Shown: positions 1 to 8,707, counted from the first letter of the stretch. The stretch is DNA of 64,000 nucleotides from Pedobacter sp. L105 (GCF_009765875.1 NZ_LMUP01000002.1:310001-374000); one strand, 5' to 3'. The notes: generated from the sequence alone by a model not told the origin. Numbers and translations: made by a program.

Positions 1-812
1 TCATGAAAAATGCACTGGATTATTCAAACGAACAAATTCATGAGGTGTTTACCAAATGGAACAATGGCCGTTTGAAATCTTTCCTTTTAGAGATTACTGC
101 AGAAATCTTCCTGGTTAAAGATGATAAAGGTACTGGCAACGACCTGCTGGATATGATCAAGGATGAAGCAAAATCCAAAGGTACAGGAATGTGGACTTCA
201 CAGGTTTCTATGGATTTACAATTGCCTATTCCTACCATCAATGAAGCCGTAAGCACCAGGGACCTTTCGAAATTTAAAACGCTTCGTGTAGCTTTAGCCA
301 AAGCTTATCCGGAAGCTAAACCTACAGCAGAGAATAAAGAACAATTTATTGTTGAACTGGAGCAGGCGTTATATTTCTCTGTGATCACTTCTTATGCACA
401 GGGTTTACACTTGTTATGGCAGGCATCAATCTCTTATAAATATGAGCTGAAATTGCATGAGATTGCCCAGATCTGGCGCGGTGGATGTATCATCAGGGCT
501 GAATTTTTAGAAGATATTTACCAGGCTTACAAAAAACAACCTGCTTTGGAACATTTATATGCTGATGCAGGTGTTCAGGCTAAAATTACGGAGATCCTTC
601 CCGGAATGAAATCTGTAGTGGCCCATGCTGCTAAAAGCGGACTGGCTATCCCGGCATTTGCTTCTGCCCTGTCTTACTTTGATTCCTTAAGAACAGCAAG
701 AATGCCATCTAACTTAATTCAGGCACAAAGAGATCTCTTTGGTGCACATACATTTGAACGTACAGACGCAGAAGGAACTTTCCACGCCATCTGGAATCCG
801 AAAAAATCTTAA
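1..812 (+). CDS. gnd: 6-phosphogluconate dehydrogenase, C-terminal part (5' truncated by window)
   Basis: The last 269 or so residues of decarboxylating 6-phosphogluconate dehydrogenase, which oxidises 6-phosphogluconate to ribulose-5-phosphate with CO2 release in the cytoplasm. The visible part is the all-helical C-terminal domain, with the family stretch around IWRGGCIIRA (about residues 157-166 of the fragment) and a Gly/His-containing tail near the stop. The NADP-binding N-terminal domain (roughly 200 residues in this family) lies upstream of the window, so the ATG at position 3 is internal and not the true start. zwf and pgl follow at once, giving a gnd-zwf-pgl operon for the oxidative pentose-phosphate branch. 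Confidence 0.93.
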   Translation, partial: MKNALDYSNEQIHEVFTKWNNGRLKSFLLEITAEIFLVKDDKGTGNDLLDMIKDEAKSKGTGMWTSQVSMDLQLPIPTINEAVSTRDLSKFKTLRVALAKAYPEAKPTAENKEQFIVELEQALYFSVITSYAQGLHLLWQASISYKYELKLHEIAQIWRGGCIIRAEFLEDIYQAYKKQPALEHLYADAGVQAKITEILPGMKSVVAHAAKSGLAIPAFASALSYFDSLRTARMPSNLIQAQRDLFGAHTFERTDAEGTFHAIWNPKKS

Positions 813-822
813 ATTACAAAAG

Positions 823-2337
823 ATGAAAACAAGTAAATGCCTTAATCCCACTATCTTTGTCATATTTGGTGGCACCGGTGATTTAAATTTGCGCAAATTA
901 GCGCCAGCAATATATAACCTGAACTCTGATGGCTTTATGTCTAAAGAGTATGCAATCATTGGAACAGCAAGAAAGAAGTTAACTGACGATGAATTCCGTA
1001 CTACCCTGATGGGCGGTATCAATTCATTTTCCCGCGCCGGAAAAGTAAAAAAAGATCAGTGGGAAGAGTTTGCTAAAAATGTATATTACAGCTCTTCAGA
1101 TGTATCTGCTCCAGAAACTTTTACCGATCTGAAAGCCAGCATTGAAAAATTAAAGAAAGCATTTGGCCCTAAAGCACAGGTAATTTATTATCTGGCAGTA
1201 GCACCAAATCTTTTCCCCCTGATTGCTGAGTGTTTACAAAAATACGACCTGGTTGGTACAGAAGAGGATTGCCGCGTAGTAATTGAAAAACCTTTTGGAC
1301 ATGATTTAGAGTCTGCAAAAGAATTAAATAAATTATTAGCTGGTATCTTTTCTGAGAAACAGATCTACAGAATTGACCATTACCTGGGTAAAGAAACTGT
1401 TCAGAATATCATGGCCTTCCGTTTTGCCAACTCTTTCTTAGAGCCGCTTTGGAACCGTAACCATATTGAGCATGTGCAGATCTCTGTAACAGAACAATTG
1501 GGTGTGGGTGATCGTGGTGGTTATTATGACGGATCAGGCGCTTTAAGAGATATGATCCAGAATCATATTCTTCAGTTGCTTTGTTTAATCGGCATGGAAA
1601 CACCTATTAACTTTGATGCCGATGAAATCAGGAACAAAAAAGTAGATGTATTAAAAGCAATGCGTCCTTTCAGTCCCGAAGATATCCGCTTAAGCACTGT
1701 CCGCGGACAGTATTCTAAAGGATGGGTAGAAGGAAAAGAAGTTCCTGGATACAGAACTGAAAAAGATGTAAACCCACAATCCAATACAGAAACTTTTGCA
1801 GCAGCCAAATTCTTTGTAGATAACTGGCGCTGGCAGGGAATACCTTTTTATGTACGTACAGGAAAACGTTTATTCCAGACTTCATCCCTGATCACGATAC
1901 AATTTAAAGATGTTCCTCACCAGATCTTCCCTGCAGGTGTTGCAGAACACTGGCAGCAAAACAGGCTGATCATCAGTATCCAGCCTGAAATGAGTATCCG
2001 TTTACAGGTTCAGGCCAAAAGGCCAGGATTAGACATGGTACTTAACCCTGTTGATATGGTGTTCGATTACAAAGGAACTTATACTGCACAGGCCCCGGAA
2101 GCTTATGAAACCTTATTGTTAGATGTAATGACAGCTGATCAAACACAGTTTATGCGTGCAGATCAGGTAGAAAGTGCATGGGAACTGGTAATGCCTATCG
2201 TAAATTCGTGGGAAAGTAAAACTTCATTGAGCTTCCCTAATTATCCGGCAGATTCATGGGGACCTGAAGATGCTGAAGCATTAATCGCAAGAGATGGATT
2301 CCATTGGTTTACATTACCCTTAAAAAACAAGGATTAG
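823..2337 (+). CDS. zwf: Glucose-6-phosphate 1-dehydrogenase
   Basis: Oxidises glucose-6-phosphate to 6-phosphogluconolactone with NAD(P)+, the entry step of the oxidative pentose-phosphate pathway. The predicted protein has 504 residues, normal for the family. The N-terminal dinucleotide-binding motif GGTGDL is at residues 16-21 and the active-site signature RIDHYLGKE has its catalytic His at residue 186. The frame is open further upstream (to 739), but that would overlap gnd by about 70 bases. The ATG at 823 lies 10 bases after the gnd stop and begins just before the nucleotide-binding fold, so I chose it. pgl follows after one base. Confidence 0.96.
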   Translation: MKTSKCLNPTIFVIFGGTGDLNLRKLAPAIYNLNSDGFMSKEYAIIGTARKKLTDDEFRTTLMGGINSFSRAGKVKKDQWEEFAKNVYYSSSDVSAPETFTDLKASIEKLKKAFGPKAQVIYYLAVAPNLFPLIAECLQKYDLVGTEEDCRVVIEKPFGHDLESAKELNKLLAGIFSEKQIYRIDHYLGKETVQNIMAFRFANSFLEPLWNRNHIEHVQISVTEQLGVGDRGGYYDGSGALRDMIQNHILQLLCLIGMETPINFDADEIRNKKVDVLKAMRPFSPEDIRLSTVRGQYSKGWVEGKEVPGYRTEKDVNPQSNTETFAAAKFFVDNWRWQGIPFYVRTGKRLFQTSSLITIQFKDVPHQIFPAGVAEHWQQNRLIISIQPEMSIRLQVQAKRPGLDMVLNPVDMVFDYKGTYTAQAPEAYETLLLDVMTADQTQFMRADQVESAWELVMPIVNSWESKTSLSFPNYPADSWGPEDAEALIARDGFHWFTLPLKNKD

Positions 2338-2338
2338 A

Positions 2339-3064
2339 ATGAACTTACTCATCTATAAAACAAAAAGTGAGCTGCTGAAAGATTTAGCGGAATACGTAAT
2401 TACGATCGGCGAAAAGGCTATTGCAGAAAAAGACTGCTTTAATTTTGTGCTTACCGGCGGTAATTCTCCAAAGGATTTATATTCCATGCTGGCTACTGAA
2501 TACCGGGAAAAGCTGGACTGGACAAAAGTTTTCTTCTTTTTTGGAGATGAGCGCAATGTTCCTCCAGGCCATGCGGATTACAACGGATTGATGGCTAAAA
2601 AGTCGATCATTGACCCGCTCAATGTAGCTTCAGATCATGTCTTTTTTGTAGATACTACGCTGGCTCCTGCAGATGCAGCATCAGCTTATGCAAAAATCAT
2701 TACTGATCATTTTAATGGCGCTGAGCTAACGTTCGATCTGATTTTATTGGGAATGGGTGATGAAGGACATACCGCTTCTTTATTCCCTTATACTACAGCC
2801 CTGGCCAATAAAGAAGTGAATGTAGTAGCTAATTACGTAGAGAAATTAGCTGCCGACAGGATCACCTTTACCGCGCCTTTGATCAATAAAGCAAAAAACG
2901 TTGCCTTCCTTGTTTTTGGAGAAGGTAAAGCAGATGCAATTAAACATGTGGTGGAAGACGATCCGAAAAATCCGGACCTGTATCCATCACAGCTGATCGA
3001 TCCGGTTGATGGTGGTTTAACCTTCTTCCTGGACAGTGAAGCAGCAAAATTGCTGAATAATTAA
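2339..3064 (+). CDS. pgl: 6-phosphogluconolactonase (DevB/SOL type)
   Basis: Hydrolyses 6-phosphoglucono-delta-lactone to 6-phosphogluconate, linking the products of zwf and gnd. At 241 residues it is the usual size for the NagB-like-fold lactonase. The substrate-phosphate loop TGGNSP is at residues 39-44 and the conserved GDER at 69-72 follows a hydrophobic strand; a GMGDEGHTASLFP segment in the middle is a family hallmark. The start is one base after the zwf stop, so the two are probably translationally coupled. A strong intrinsic terminator (3081-3116) ends the operon. Confidence 0.94.
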   Translation: MNLLIYKTKSELLKDLAEYVITIGEKAIAEKDCFNFVLTGGNSPKDLYSMLATEYREKLDWTKVFFFFGDERNVPPGHADYNGLMAKKSIIDPLNVASDHVFFVDTTLAPADAASAYAKIITDHFNGAELTFDLILLGMGDEGHTASLFPYTTALANKEVNVVANYVEKLAADRITFTAPLINKAKNVAFLVFGEGKADAIKHVVEDDPKNPDLYPSQLIDPVDGGLTFFLDSEAAKLLNN

Positions 3065-3080
3065 CAGCAGAAAATTTTAA

Positions 3081-3116
3081 AAAAGCCCTGTTCCAGTCAT
3101 GGAACGGGGCTTTTTT
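3081..3116 (+). terminator. Intrinsic terminator of gnd-zwf-pgl
   Basis: Hairpin with arms AAAAGCCCtGTTCC and GGAACgGGGCTTTT around an AGTCAT loop, followed by a run of T. It begins 16 bases after the pgl stop. It also isolates the polyketide operon downstream. Confidence 0.9.
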
Positions 3117-3243
3117 ATGTGATAAGGCATCCATTGCGGGTTTACTGTCGTATACCTAATTGTTTATTCCCCCTATTTTAACGTCAGATGGAACAAATCC
3201 TTTCAGTTTATGTTATACTATTTTACGACCTGCAATTTCTTTA

Positions 3244-4377
3244 ATGGTAAATTTTCAAACAGATATTTTAATTATTGGAGGCGGACTTGCAGGGCTAACA
3301 GCGGCATTGCATTTGCAACAGGCAGGCTTAGAGGTCATACTCGTTGAAAAAAATACTTATCCCCATCATAAAGTATGCGGAGAATATATTTCCAATGAAG
3401 TTCTTCCTTATCTGAAATGGCTGGATGCGGATCCGGAAGTATTATTACCTACTGCAATTAAGCGACTCCACTTCTCTACCTTGTCTGGCAGGAGCATGAC
3501 AACCAGCCTCCCGCTTGGAGGGTTTGGGCTTAGCCGTTATAGTCTGGATCATTTCCTCTATCAAAAATTCATCAGCAAAGGTGGAACTGTGATCCATGAT
3601 ACTGTAGTGAGCGTGAACCATGAAAATGATTTCAGGGTGATGACCCAGGATGAAAAACAAATATCTGCAAAACAGGTGATTGGTGCCTATGGCAAACGGG
3701 CGGCTATCGACATCAAATTAAAAAGGGGTTTCATGCAGCATAAATCGCCTTTTCTTGCGGTAAAAGCACATTACTCAGGAGAGTTTTGTAGTGACATCGT
3801 TGGGCTGCATAATTTTAGCGGCGGTTATTGTGGCATATCTAAAGTTGAAAACGAAAAAATAAATATTTGTTACCTGGCTGATTATCCTACATTTAAAAAG
3901 TACAAAAATATTACTGCCTACCAGCAGCAGGTTCTTTATCAGAACAGGCACCTGGAAAAAATCTTTGAAAGCTGCAATTTACTGTTTGAAGCGCCGTTAA
4001 CCATCAGCCAGTTATCCTTTGGTACCAGGGAAGCCGTAACGGGTCACATCTTAATGATCGGAGATACTGCAGGCCTGATACATCCCCTTTGCGGAAATGG
4101 GATGAGCATGGCAATACATAGCGCAAAAATCTGTTCAGAGTTACTGATACAATTTTTCCGGGGAACAATTAAAAGTAAAGCTGTATTGGAAAAACTTTAT
4201 ATTTCATCCTGGAACGCACAATTCAAATCCCGCTTAAAAATGGGTAATACCTTATCGGCTATTTTAAAAAAAGAACGTCTGGCAGATGTGGTATTAAGCG
4301 GAATGCTGCGCGTCCCTTCTTTACTGCCGCTGATCATAAAAAAGACGCATGGAAAAACTTTAACTGTCAATGAATAA
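3244..4377 (+). CDS. FAD-dependent oxidoreductase (geranylgeranyl-reductase / phenolic hydroxylase-like)
   Basis: Class A flavoprotein, first gene of the type III PKS operon. The N-terminal Rossmann motif GGGLAG is at residues 12-17 and the second FAD motif GDTAG at 273-277, followed by HPLCGNGMSMAI, as in the PHBH/geranylgeranyl reductase superfamily. The total of 377 residues is normal. The frame is open from 3160, but the ATG at 3244 sits directly before the first beta strand, so I prefer it. By analogy with the SrsA-SrsB-SrsC set of Streptomyces (PKS, methyltransferase, flavoprotein hydroxylase) it may oxidise the polyketide ring; reduction of a polyene or lipid is the alternative. The exact reaction is inference. 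The methyltransferase ATG follows the stop with no gap. Confidence 0.85.
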   Translation: MVNFQTDILIIGGGLAGLTAALHLQQAGLEVILVEKNTYPHHKVCGEYISNEVLPYLKWLDADPEVLLPTAIKRLHFSTLSGRSMTTSLPLGGFGLSRYSLDHFLYQKFISKGGTVIHDTVVSVNHENDFRVMTQDEKQISAKQVIGAYGKRAAIDIKLKRGFMQHKSPFLAVKAHYSGEFCSDIVGLHNFSGGYCGISKVENEKINICYLADYPTFKKYKNITAYQQQVLYQNRHLEKIFESCNLLFEAPLTISQLSFGTREAVTGHILMIGDTAGLIHPLCGNGMSMAIHSAKICSELLIQFFRGTIKSKAVLEKLYISSWNAQFKSRLKMGNTLSAILKKERLADVVLSGMLRVPSLLPLIIKKTHGKTLTVNE

Positions 4378-5088
4378 ATGTTTGTAGATACCACTTATAG
4401 AAGTACAGCCTCCGAAATTATGGATGATTTCCAGATGGAAGGAGAAGTACTAAGAAATGCGCTGGATAAAATAGCCAGTATTAACCGGTTACTCGGCGGA
4501 AATAAAGTTACCCTCGGAGGAGTGAAATGGCTGCTCAAAGGGCAACCAAAATCCACTGTCTTTCGTATTACAGATATAGGTTGCGGAAATGGAGATATGC
4601 TGAGGGCATTAGCGGAGTATGCCAATGAAAATGATTTAAACTTTATACTGACTGGTATAGATGCAAACAATTTTACGGTAAAACATGCCCGCAGTTTATC
4701 AATGGATTATCCGAACATCAGTTACCTGTGTAAAGATATATTTGATGAACTGCAAACTGTTCAGCCCTGGGATATTGTATTGTGTACGCTTACTTTACAT
4801 CATTTTAAAGAGGAAGAGATTATCAGTCTGCTGCAAAGTTTCCGGCACTCGGCAAGTTTGGGGATAGTAATCAATGATCTGCAGAGGAGTATGTTAGCCT
4901 ATTATCTTTTTAAGGCATTGTGTTTTGTATTTCGCCTCAATGACATGTCACGCGAAGATGGGCTGGTGTCTATCCTTCGTGGCTTTAAAAAGTCAGACCT
5001 GCTGACCTATACAAAAAAGTTAAATTTTAAAAATTACAGCATTAACTGGAAATGGGCATTCCGCTACCAATGGATCATAAAAAAATAG
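4378..5088 (+). CDS. Class I SAM-dependent methyltransferase of the type III PKS operon
   Basis: 236-residue methyltransferase. SAM motif I, ITDIGCGNGDML, lies at residues 64-75. An acidic loop end (GIDAN) and a post-motif LTLHHF segment, typical of UbiE/Coq5-like and polyketide methyltransferases, follow. The start immediately follows the flavoprotein stop and its own stop is one base from the PKS start, so the three are one translational block. It probably methylates the product of the neighbouring type III PKS on O or C. The substrate is not readable from sequence. Confidence 0.85.
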   Translation: MFVDTTYRSTASEIMDDFQMEGEVLRNALDKIASINRLLGGNKVTLGGVKWLLKGQPKSTVFRITDIGCGNGDMLRALAEYANENDLNFILTGIDANNFTVKHARSLSMDYPNISYLCKDIFDELQTVQPWDIVLCTLTLHHFKEEEIISLLQSFRHSASLGIVINDLQRSMLAYYLFKALCFVFRLNDMSREDGLVSILRGFKKSDLLTYTKKLNFKNYSINWKWAFRYQWIIKK

Positions 5089-5089
5089 C

Positions 5090-6142
5090 ATGAGTGTAAA
5101 AGTAAAAGCCGTAACTAAAGTACTGCCTGAGCATTCGAGAGAGACTGCAGATATTATCCCCTTTTTGGATGTGTGGCTGCATGGGCAGGAAGACCGTTTT
5201 GTAAGGAAAGTGAAAAAGATATTCGAAAATGCCGGTGTAGACGGAAGGTATTCTATTATGTCGCCCGAAGAAGTATTCAGCAGCCTGAGCTTTGAGGAAA
5301 GGAACGATATCTATATCAGGGAAAGTATCAAATTAGGAGAAACAGTACTGCGGAATGCACTGGATAAAGCAGGATGGCAAGCTCAGGACCTGGATTATAT
5401 CATTACAGTAAGCTGTACAGGAATTATGATCCCTTCCCTGGATGCCTACCTGATCAATGCCTTACATTTGCGCCAGGATATTATCAGGCTGCCGGTTACG
5501 GAAATTGGCTGTGTGGCCGGGGTTTCGGGCATGATATACGCTAAGAACTTCCTGAAGAACAATCCGGGCAAACGGGCAGCTGTAATTGCTGTGGAGTCCC
5601 CTACCGCCACTTTCCAGATCAATGATTTTTCCATGCCCAACATTGTCAGTGCGGCAATTTTTGGAGATGGGGCAGCCTGCGTATTATTGTCTTCTCATTC
5701 GGATGATAATGGACCTGAACTGGTTGCCGAAGAGATGTACCATTTTTATGAAGCCGAGGAGATGATGGGTTTTAGGCTCAGCAATACCGGCTTACAAATG
5801 GTACTGGACATTAGGGTACCCCAAACGATTGCCGATCATTTTCCTGCTATTGTTCATCCTTTCCTGGCTAAGAACGGATTGGAAATTGGAGATATCGATC
5901 ACCTGATCTTTCATCCCGGCGGTAGGAAGATCGTAGAAATTGTAGAAGAATTATTCGGAACGCTGGGCAAAAACATAGACGACACCAAAGAGGTACTTCG
6001 GTTATACGGAAATATGTCGAGCGCCACAGTATTGTATGTGCTGGAAAGATTTATGGACAAACAGCCTGCACCGGGAGAAAAGGGATTGATGTTAAGCTTC
6101 GGGCCCGGATTTACCGCACAAAGAATTTTATTGCAATGGTAA
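5090..6142 (+). CDS. Type III polyketide synthase (chalcone/stilbene/alkylresorcinol synthase family)
   Basis: Homodimeric condensing enzyme that extends an acyl starter with malonyl-CoA and cyclises the chain to a resorcinol, pyrone or similar ring. The complete Cys-His-Asn triad is visible: Cys141 in EIGCVAG, His275 in FHPGG and Asn308 in YGNMSSA. The C-terminal loop SFGPG is at 336-340. Length 350 residues, as usual for bacterial members. Neighbouring FabZ-like, KAS and ACP genes suggest a fatty acyl starter made on a dedicated carrier, so an alkylresorcinol or alkylpyrone is likelier than a small aromatic. That product assignment is inference. Confidence 0.93.
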   Translation: MSVKVKAVTKVLPEHSRETADIIPFLDVWLHGQEDRFVRKVKKIFENAGVDGRYSIMSPEEVFSSLSFEERNDIYIRESIKLGETVLRNALDKAGWQAQDLDYIITVSCTGIMIPSLDAYLINALHLRQDIIRLPVTEIGCVAGVSGMIYAKNFLKNNPGKRAAVIAVESPTATFQINDFSMPNIVSAAIFGDGAACVLLSSHSDDNGPELVAEEMYHFYEAEEMMGFRLSNTGLQMVLDIRVPQTIADHFPAIVHPFLAKNGLEIGDIDHLIFHPGGRKIVEIVEELFGTLGKNIDDTKEVLRLYGNMSSATVLYVLERFMDKQPAPGEKGLMLSFGPGFTAQRILLQW

Positions 6143-6144
6143 GC

Positions 6145-6152
6145 TATTTTTG
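6145..6152 (+). promoter_or_regulatory. Possible internal -7 element of the PKS operon
   Basis: TATTTTTG matches the Bacteroidota -7 consensus TAnnTTTG exactly. It lies in the only sizeable gap (36 bases) inside the operon, 26 bases before the dehydratase ATG. No good TTTG is seen at the expected -33 distance, so support is weak. Confidence 0.3.
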
Positions 6153-6178
6153 TATTTACTTTACGGAAATTTAAGACA

Positions 6179-6628
6179 ATGATGAACGCACAGGAAATAC
6201 TGGCAAAGCTGCCTTACAGCAAACCTTTTTTATTTGTAGATGAGTTGCTGCAAATTGATGAAAACGGATCTGCCGGAACATTTACATTTGATAAAGACCT
6301 TGATTTTTATAAAGGGCATTTTAAAGATTCTCCGGTTACACCCGGAGTAATTTTAACAGAAACCATGGCACAGATAGGGCTGGTTTGTTTAGGAATTTAT
6401 TTATATGGCGACAGTAATGCAGAAATGAAGGCACATGTAATGCTTACCTCTGTGGCCGTCGATTTTATGAAACCTGTATTCCCGGGTGAAAAGGTAACAG
6501 TAACTGCAAAAAAAGTATACTTCCGCTTTAAAAAGCTGAATTGTAATGTAGTGATGAAAAATGAAGCGGGTGAAACCGTTTGCAAAGGAAATATCTCTGG
6601 CATGGTGACAGCAAAACTGCATGACTAA
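6179..6628 (+). CDS. FabZ/FabA-like 3-hydroxyacyl-ACP dehydratase
   Basis: Hotdog-fold dehydratase of 149 residues. The FabZ signature is present: His47 in the GHF segment, then PVTPGV, and Glu61 in ETMAQ, the catalytic His/Glu pair of the family. It would remove water from a 3-hydroxyacyl chain on the ACP encoded two genes downstream. It begins a second block of four genes that overlap each other (dehydratase, KAS, ACP, PPTase); its stop overlaps the KAS start by 8 bases. An ATG one codon in is an alternative start. The operon has no ketoreductase, so the 3-keto reduction must come from elsewhere, probably primary FabG. Confidence 0.85.
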   Translation: MMNAQEILAKLPYSKPFLFVDELLQIDENGSAGTFTFDKDLDFYKGHFKDSPVTPGVILTETMAQIGLVCLGIYLYGDSNAEMKAHVMLTSVAVDFMKPVFPGEKVTVTAKKVYFRFKKLNCNVVMKNEAGETVCKGNISGMVTAKLHD

Positions 6629-7892
6629 ACGCGTGGTGATTACCGGACTGGGAGTTGTTTCGCCAAATGGTTCAGACCTGGCTCAATTCAGACATTCGAT
6701 TAAGAATGGGGTGTCTGGTATTCAGCATCATGCTGAACTGGAACGACTCCTGTTCTCCTGTCAGATTGCCGGAATTCCGGTGATTGACGAAGAACACCTC
6801 CGGCAATATTTCAGCGCGTTGGAATTAAGAAACCTGGACAGCAAAGGCATTGTTTATGGCGTTATTGCCGGAATGGATGCCTGGAAAGATGCAGGTTTAA
6901 CAATGGGAAATCCGGATGAGCCCGACTGGGATAGCGGTACTATTTTCGGAACAGGCACTTCAGGAATAGATAAATTCAGGGCTGCGATCTATAAAGTTGA
7001 TGATTTGCAAATCAGGAAACTGGGCAGTACTGTTGTAATACAAACTATGGCAAGTGGTGTAAGTGCCTTCCTTTCCGGGAAGCTGGGACTAGGGAATCAA
7101 GTAAGCACGAACTCTTCTGCCTGTGCAACTGGTGTAGAAAGCATTTTAATGGCTTATGAACGCATCAAATCCGGAAAGGCAACGATTATGCTGGCGGGCA
7201 GCACTACTGACAGTGGCCCTTATATATGGGGTGGTTTTGATGCCATGAAAGTTTGTACTTATAAACACAATGAAACACCGGAACAAGGCTGCCGGCCAAT
7301 GAGCAGCACGGCCAGTGGTTTTGTACCCGGTGCCGGTGCAGGGGCTATGGTTCTGGAAACACTGGAAAGCGCCCTGGCAAGGGGTGCCAGGATTTACGGT
7401 GAAATTCTGGGAGGCCACATTAATTCGGGCGGTCAGCGAGGCTCGGGAACCATGACAGCTCCTAACAGTGATGCTGTACAACGCTGTATAACGATGGCAC
7501 TTAAGGAATCAGGGGTAGAAAAACACGAAGTAGAAGTTATCAATGCACATTTAACAGCGACAACCAAGGATACACTCGAAATTGAGAACTGGGCAGCAGC
7601 ACTAGGCAGATCGGGCAGGGATTTTCCTTATATCAATTCTATCAAGGGGATGATCGGTCATTGTATCAGTGCCGCCGGTAGCATTGAATGCGTTGCTTCA
7701 GTTTTACAACTGGCTGAAGGTTTTATTTTTCCGAATGTAAATTGTGAAGATCTGCATCCCGACATCGAAGCGATCGTAGACCGGGAGCGAATTCCACAGA
7801 TTTGCCTGGATCATCAGTTCAATATATTGGCTAAGGCAAGTTTTGGCTTTGGTGACGTTAACGCCTGTATAATTTTAAAACGATATGAATAG
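6621..7892 (+). CDS. Beta-ketoacyl-ACP synthase (KAS I/II type)
   Basis: Thiolase-fold condensing enzyme of 423 residues with the complete Cys-His-His set: Cys168 in NSSACATG, His310 in NAHLTATTKD and His347 in GMIGHCISAAG. The usual NAHGTST is NAHLTAT here, a divergence also expected in accessory (non-housekeeping) KAS proteins. It probably elongates the chain on the operon's own ACP. The start overlaps the dehydratase stop by 8 bases (ATGACTAA) and the stop overlaps the ACP start by 8 bases (ATGAATAG), so the genes are coupled. A chain-length-factor role is unlikely because the active-site Cys is kept. Confidence 0.9.
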   Translation: MTKRVVITGLGVVSPNGSDLAQFRHSIKNGVSGIQHHAELERLLFSCQIAGIPVIDEEHLRQYFSALELRNLDSKGIVYGVIAGMDAWKDAGLTMGNPDEPDWDSGTIFGTGTSGIDKFRAAIYKVDDLQIRKLGSTVVIQTMASGVSAFLSGKLGLGNQVSTNSSACATGVESILMAYERIKSGKATIMLAGSTTDSGPYIWGGFDAMKVCTYKHNETPEQGCRPMSSTASGFVPGAGAGAMVLETLESALARGARIYGEILGGHINSGGQRGSGTMTAPNSDAVQRCITMALKESGVEKHEVEVINAHLTATTKDTLEIENWAAALGRSGRDFPYINSIKGMIGHCISAAGSIECVASVLQLAEGFIFPNVNCEDLHPDIEAIVDRERIPQICLDHQFNILAKASFGFGDVNACIILKRYE

Positions 7893-8154
7893 AGAGAAAA
7901 GCGAATTGTTAATCGAAATTAAGAAAATTGTAACGCCTTATACAGAGGATAAAGCGGCTCTGGAAAACATCAGTGAAGACACCGATTTTATTAAAGATCT
8001 GAAGATCAATTCGGCAAACCTGGTGGATATTGTACTGGATGTGGAAGAAGAATTTAACATCGAAATTGACAATGATTCAATGGCCAGGATGCTCACCGTT
8101 AGTGCAGCGATAGAAATCATTGAAACAAAACTGGAAGAAATTGATAGGAAATGA
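7885..8154 (+). CDS. Acyl carrier protein
   Basis: Acidic 89-residue four-helix carrier. The phosphopantetheine attachment Ser is most likely Ser43 in LKINSANLVDIV. The housekeeping ACP motif is DSLD, so this is a divergent, dedicated carrier. It follows its KAS and precedes a phosphopantetheinyl transferase that may load it. The downstream start codon lies inside this gene. Confidence 0.87.
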   Translation: MNREKSELLIEIKKIVTPYTEDKAALENISEDTDFIKDLKINSANLVDIVLDVEEEFNIEIDNDSMARMLTVSAAIEIIETKLEEIDRK

Positions 8155-8707
8155 CTTGGTTGACCTGGAACAGGCCCGGCTGGACAGCAACTGGCGCAGA
8201 GAAGGATACCTGGCTAAAATCTATACGCTAAAAGAACAGGAACTGATCTTACAGTCGCCTTCTTCAGATACTACCCTCTGGCTGTTATGGACTATGAAAG
8301 AAGCCTGTTATAAAATTGTAAACCGCATGACAGGTGTCCGTCAGTTCAGTCCGTTAAGCTTTGTTTGCCAGGATCTCCTTACAGATGACATACAGGCCAC
8401 AGGACGCGTTAGATACAAAAAGCATGAATATATCACCCGCAGTACCGTCAGTGATCAGCTGATCCATTCTATTGCTGTTTCCAGGATCACTTATTTTAAA
8501 AACTTGAAATCACATTTCCTGGCAAATGACCAGGCTTATCTTCAAAAATTCAATCGTTTATCCACCGGTTATAGATTGATAAAAACCACATCAGGGCTTC
8601 CTGAGCTCATCCATTCCGTTACCGGTAACAGGCACGCAGTTTCAGTAAGTCATCACGGAAAATACCTCGCTATTGTTTATTCAGATTCTCTTCTATTAAC
8701 AGATTAA
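8141..8707 (+). CDS. 4'-phosphopantetheinyl transferase superfamily protein
   Basis: Transfers phosphopantetheine from CoA to the serine of carrier proteins, most likely the adjacent ACP. Visible motifs are IGNDLVDLEQA at the N-terminus and WTMKEACYK in the middle (W/KEAxxK signature with the Mg-binding Glu). There is no in-frame ATG near the 5' end. A TTG at 8141 makes the protein start MIGNDLVDL, matching the way this family normally begins, with a GGAAG three bases upstream; a TTG at 8120 is possible. From 8141 it is 188 residues and overlaps the ACP end by 14 bases. Its 3' end overlaps the convergent ppx by 38 bases. Confidence 0.82.
   Translation: MIGNDLVDLEQARLDSNWRREGYLAKIYTLKEQELILQSPSSDTTLWLLWTMKEACYKIVNRMTGVRQFSPLSFVCQDLLTDDIQATGRVRYKKHEYITRSTVSDQLIHSIAVSRITYFKNLKSHFLANDQAYLQKFNRLSTGYRLIKTTSGLPELIHSVTGNRHAVSVSHHGKYLAIVYSDSLLLTD

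Noticed and set aside
739..822. Upstream extension of zwf in the same frame
   Set aside because: It overlaps the gnd coding end by about 70 bases; the ATG at 823 follows the gnd stop and precedes the nucleotide-binding motif.
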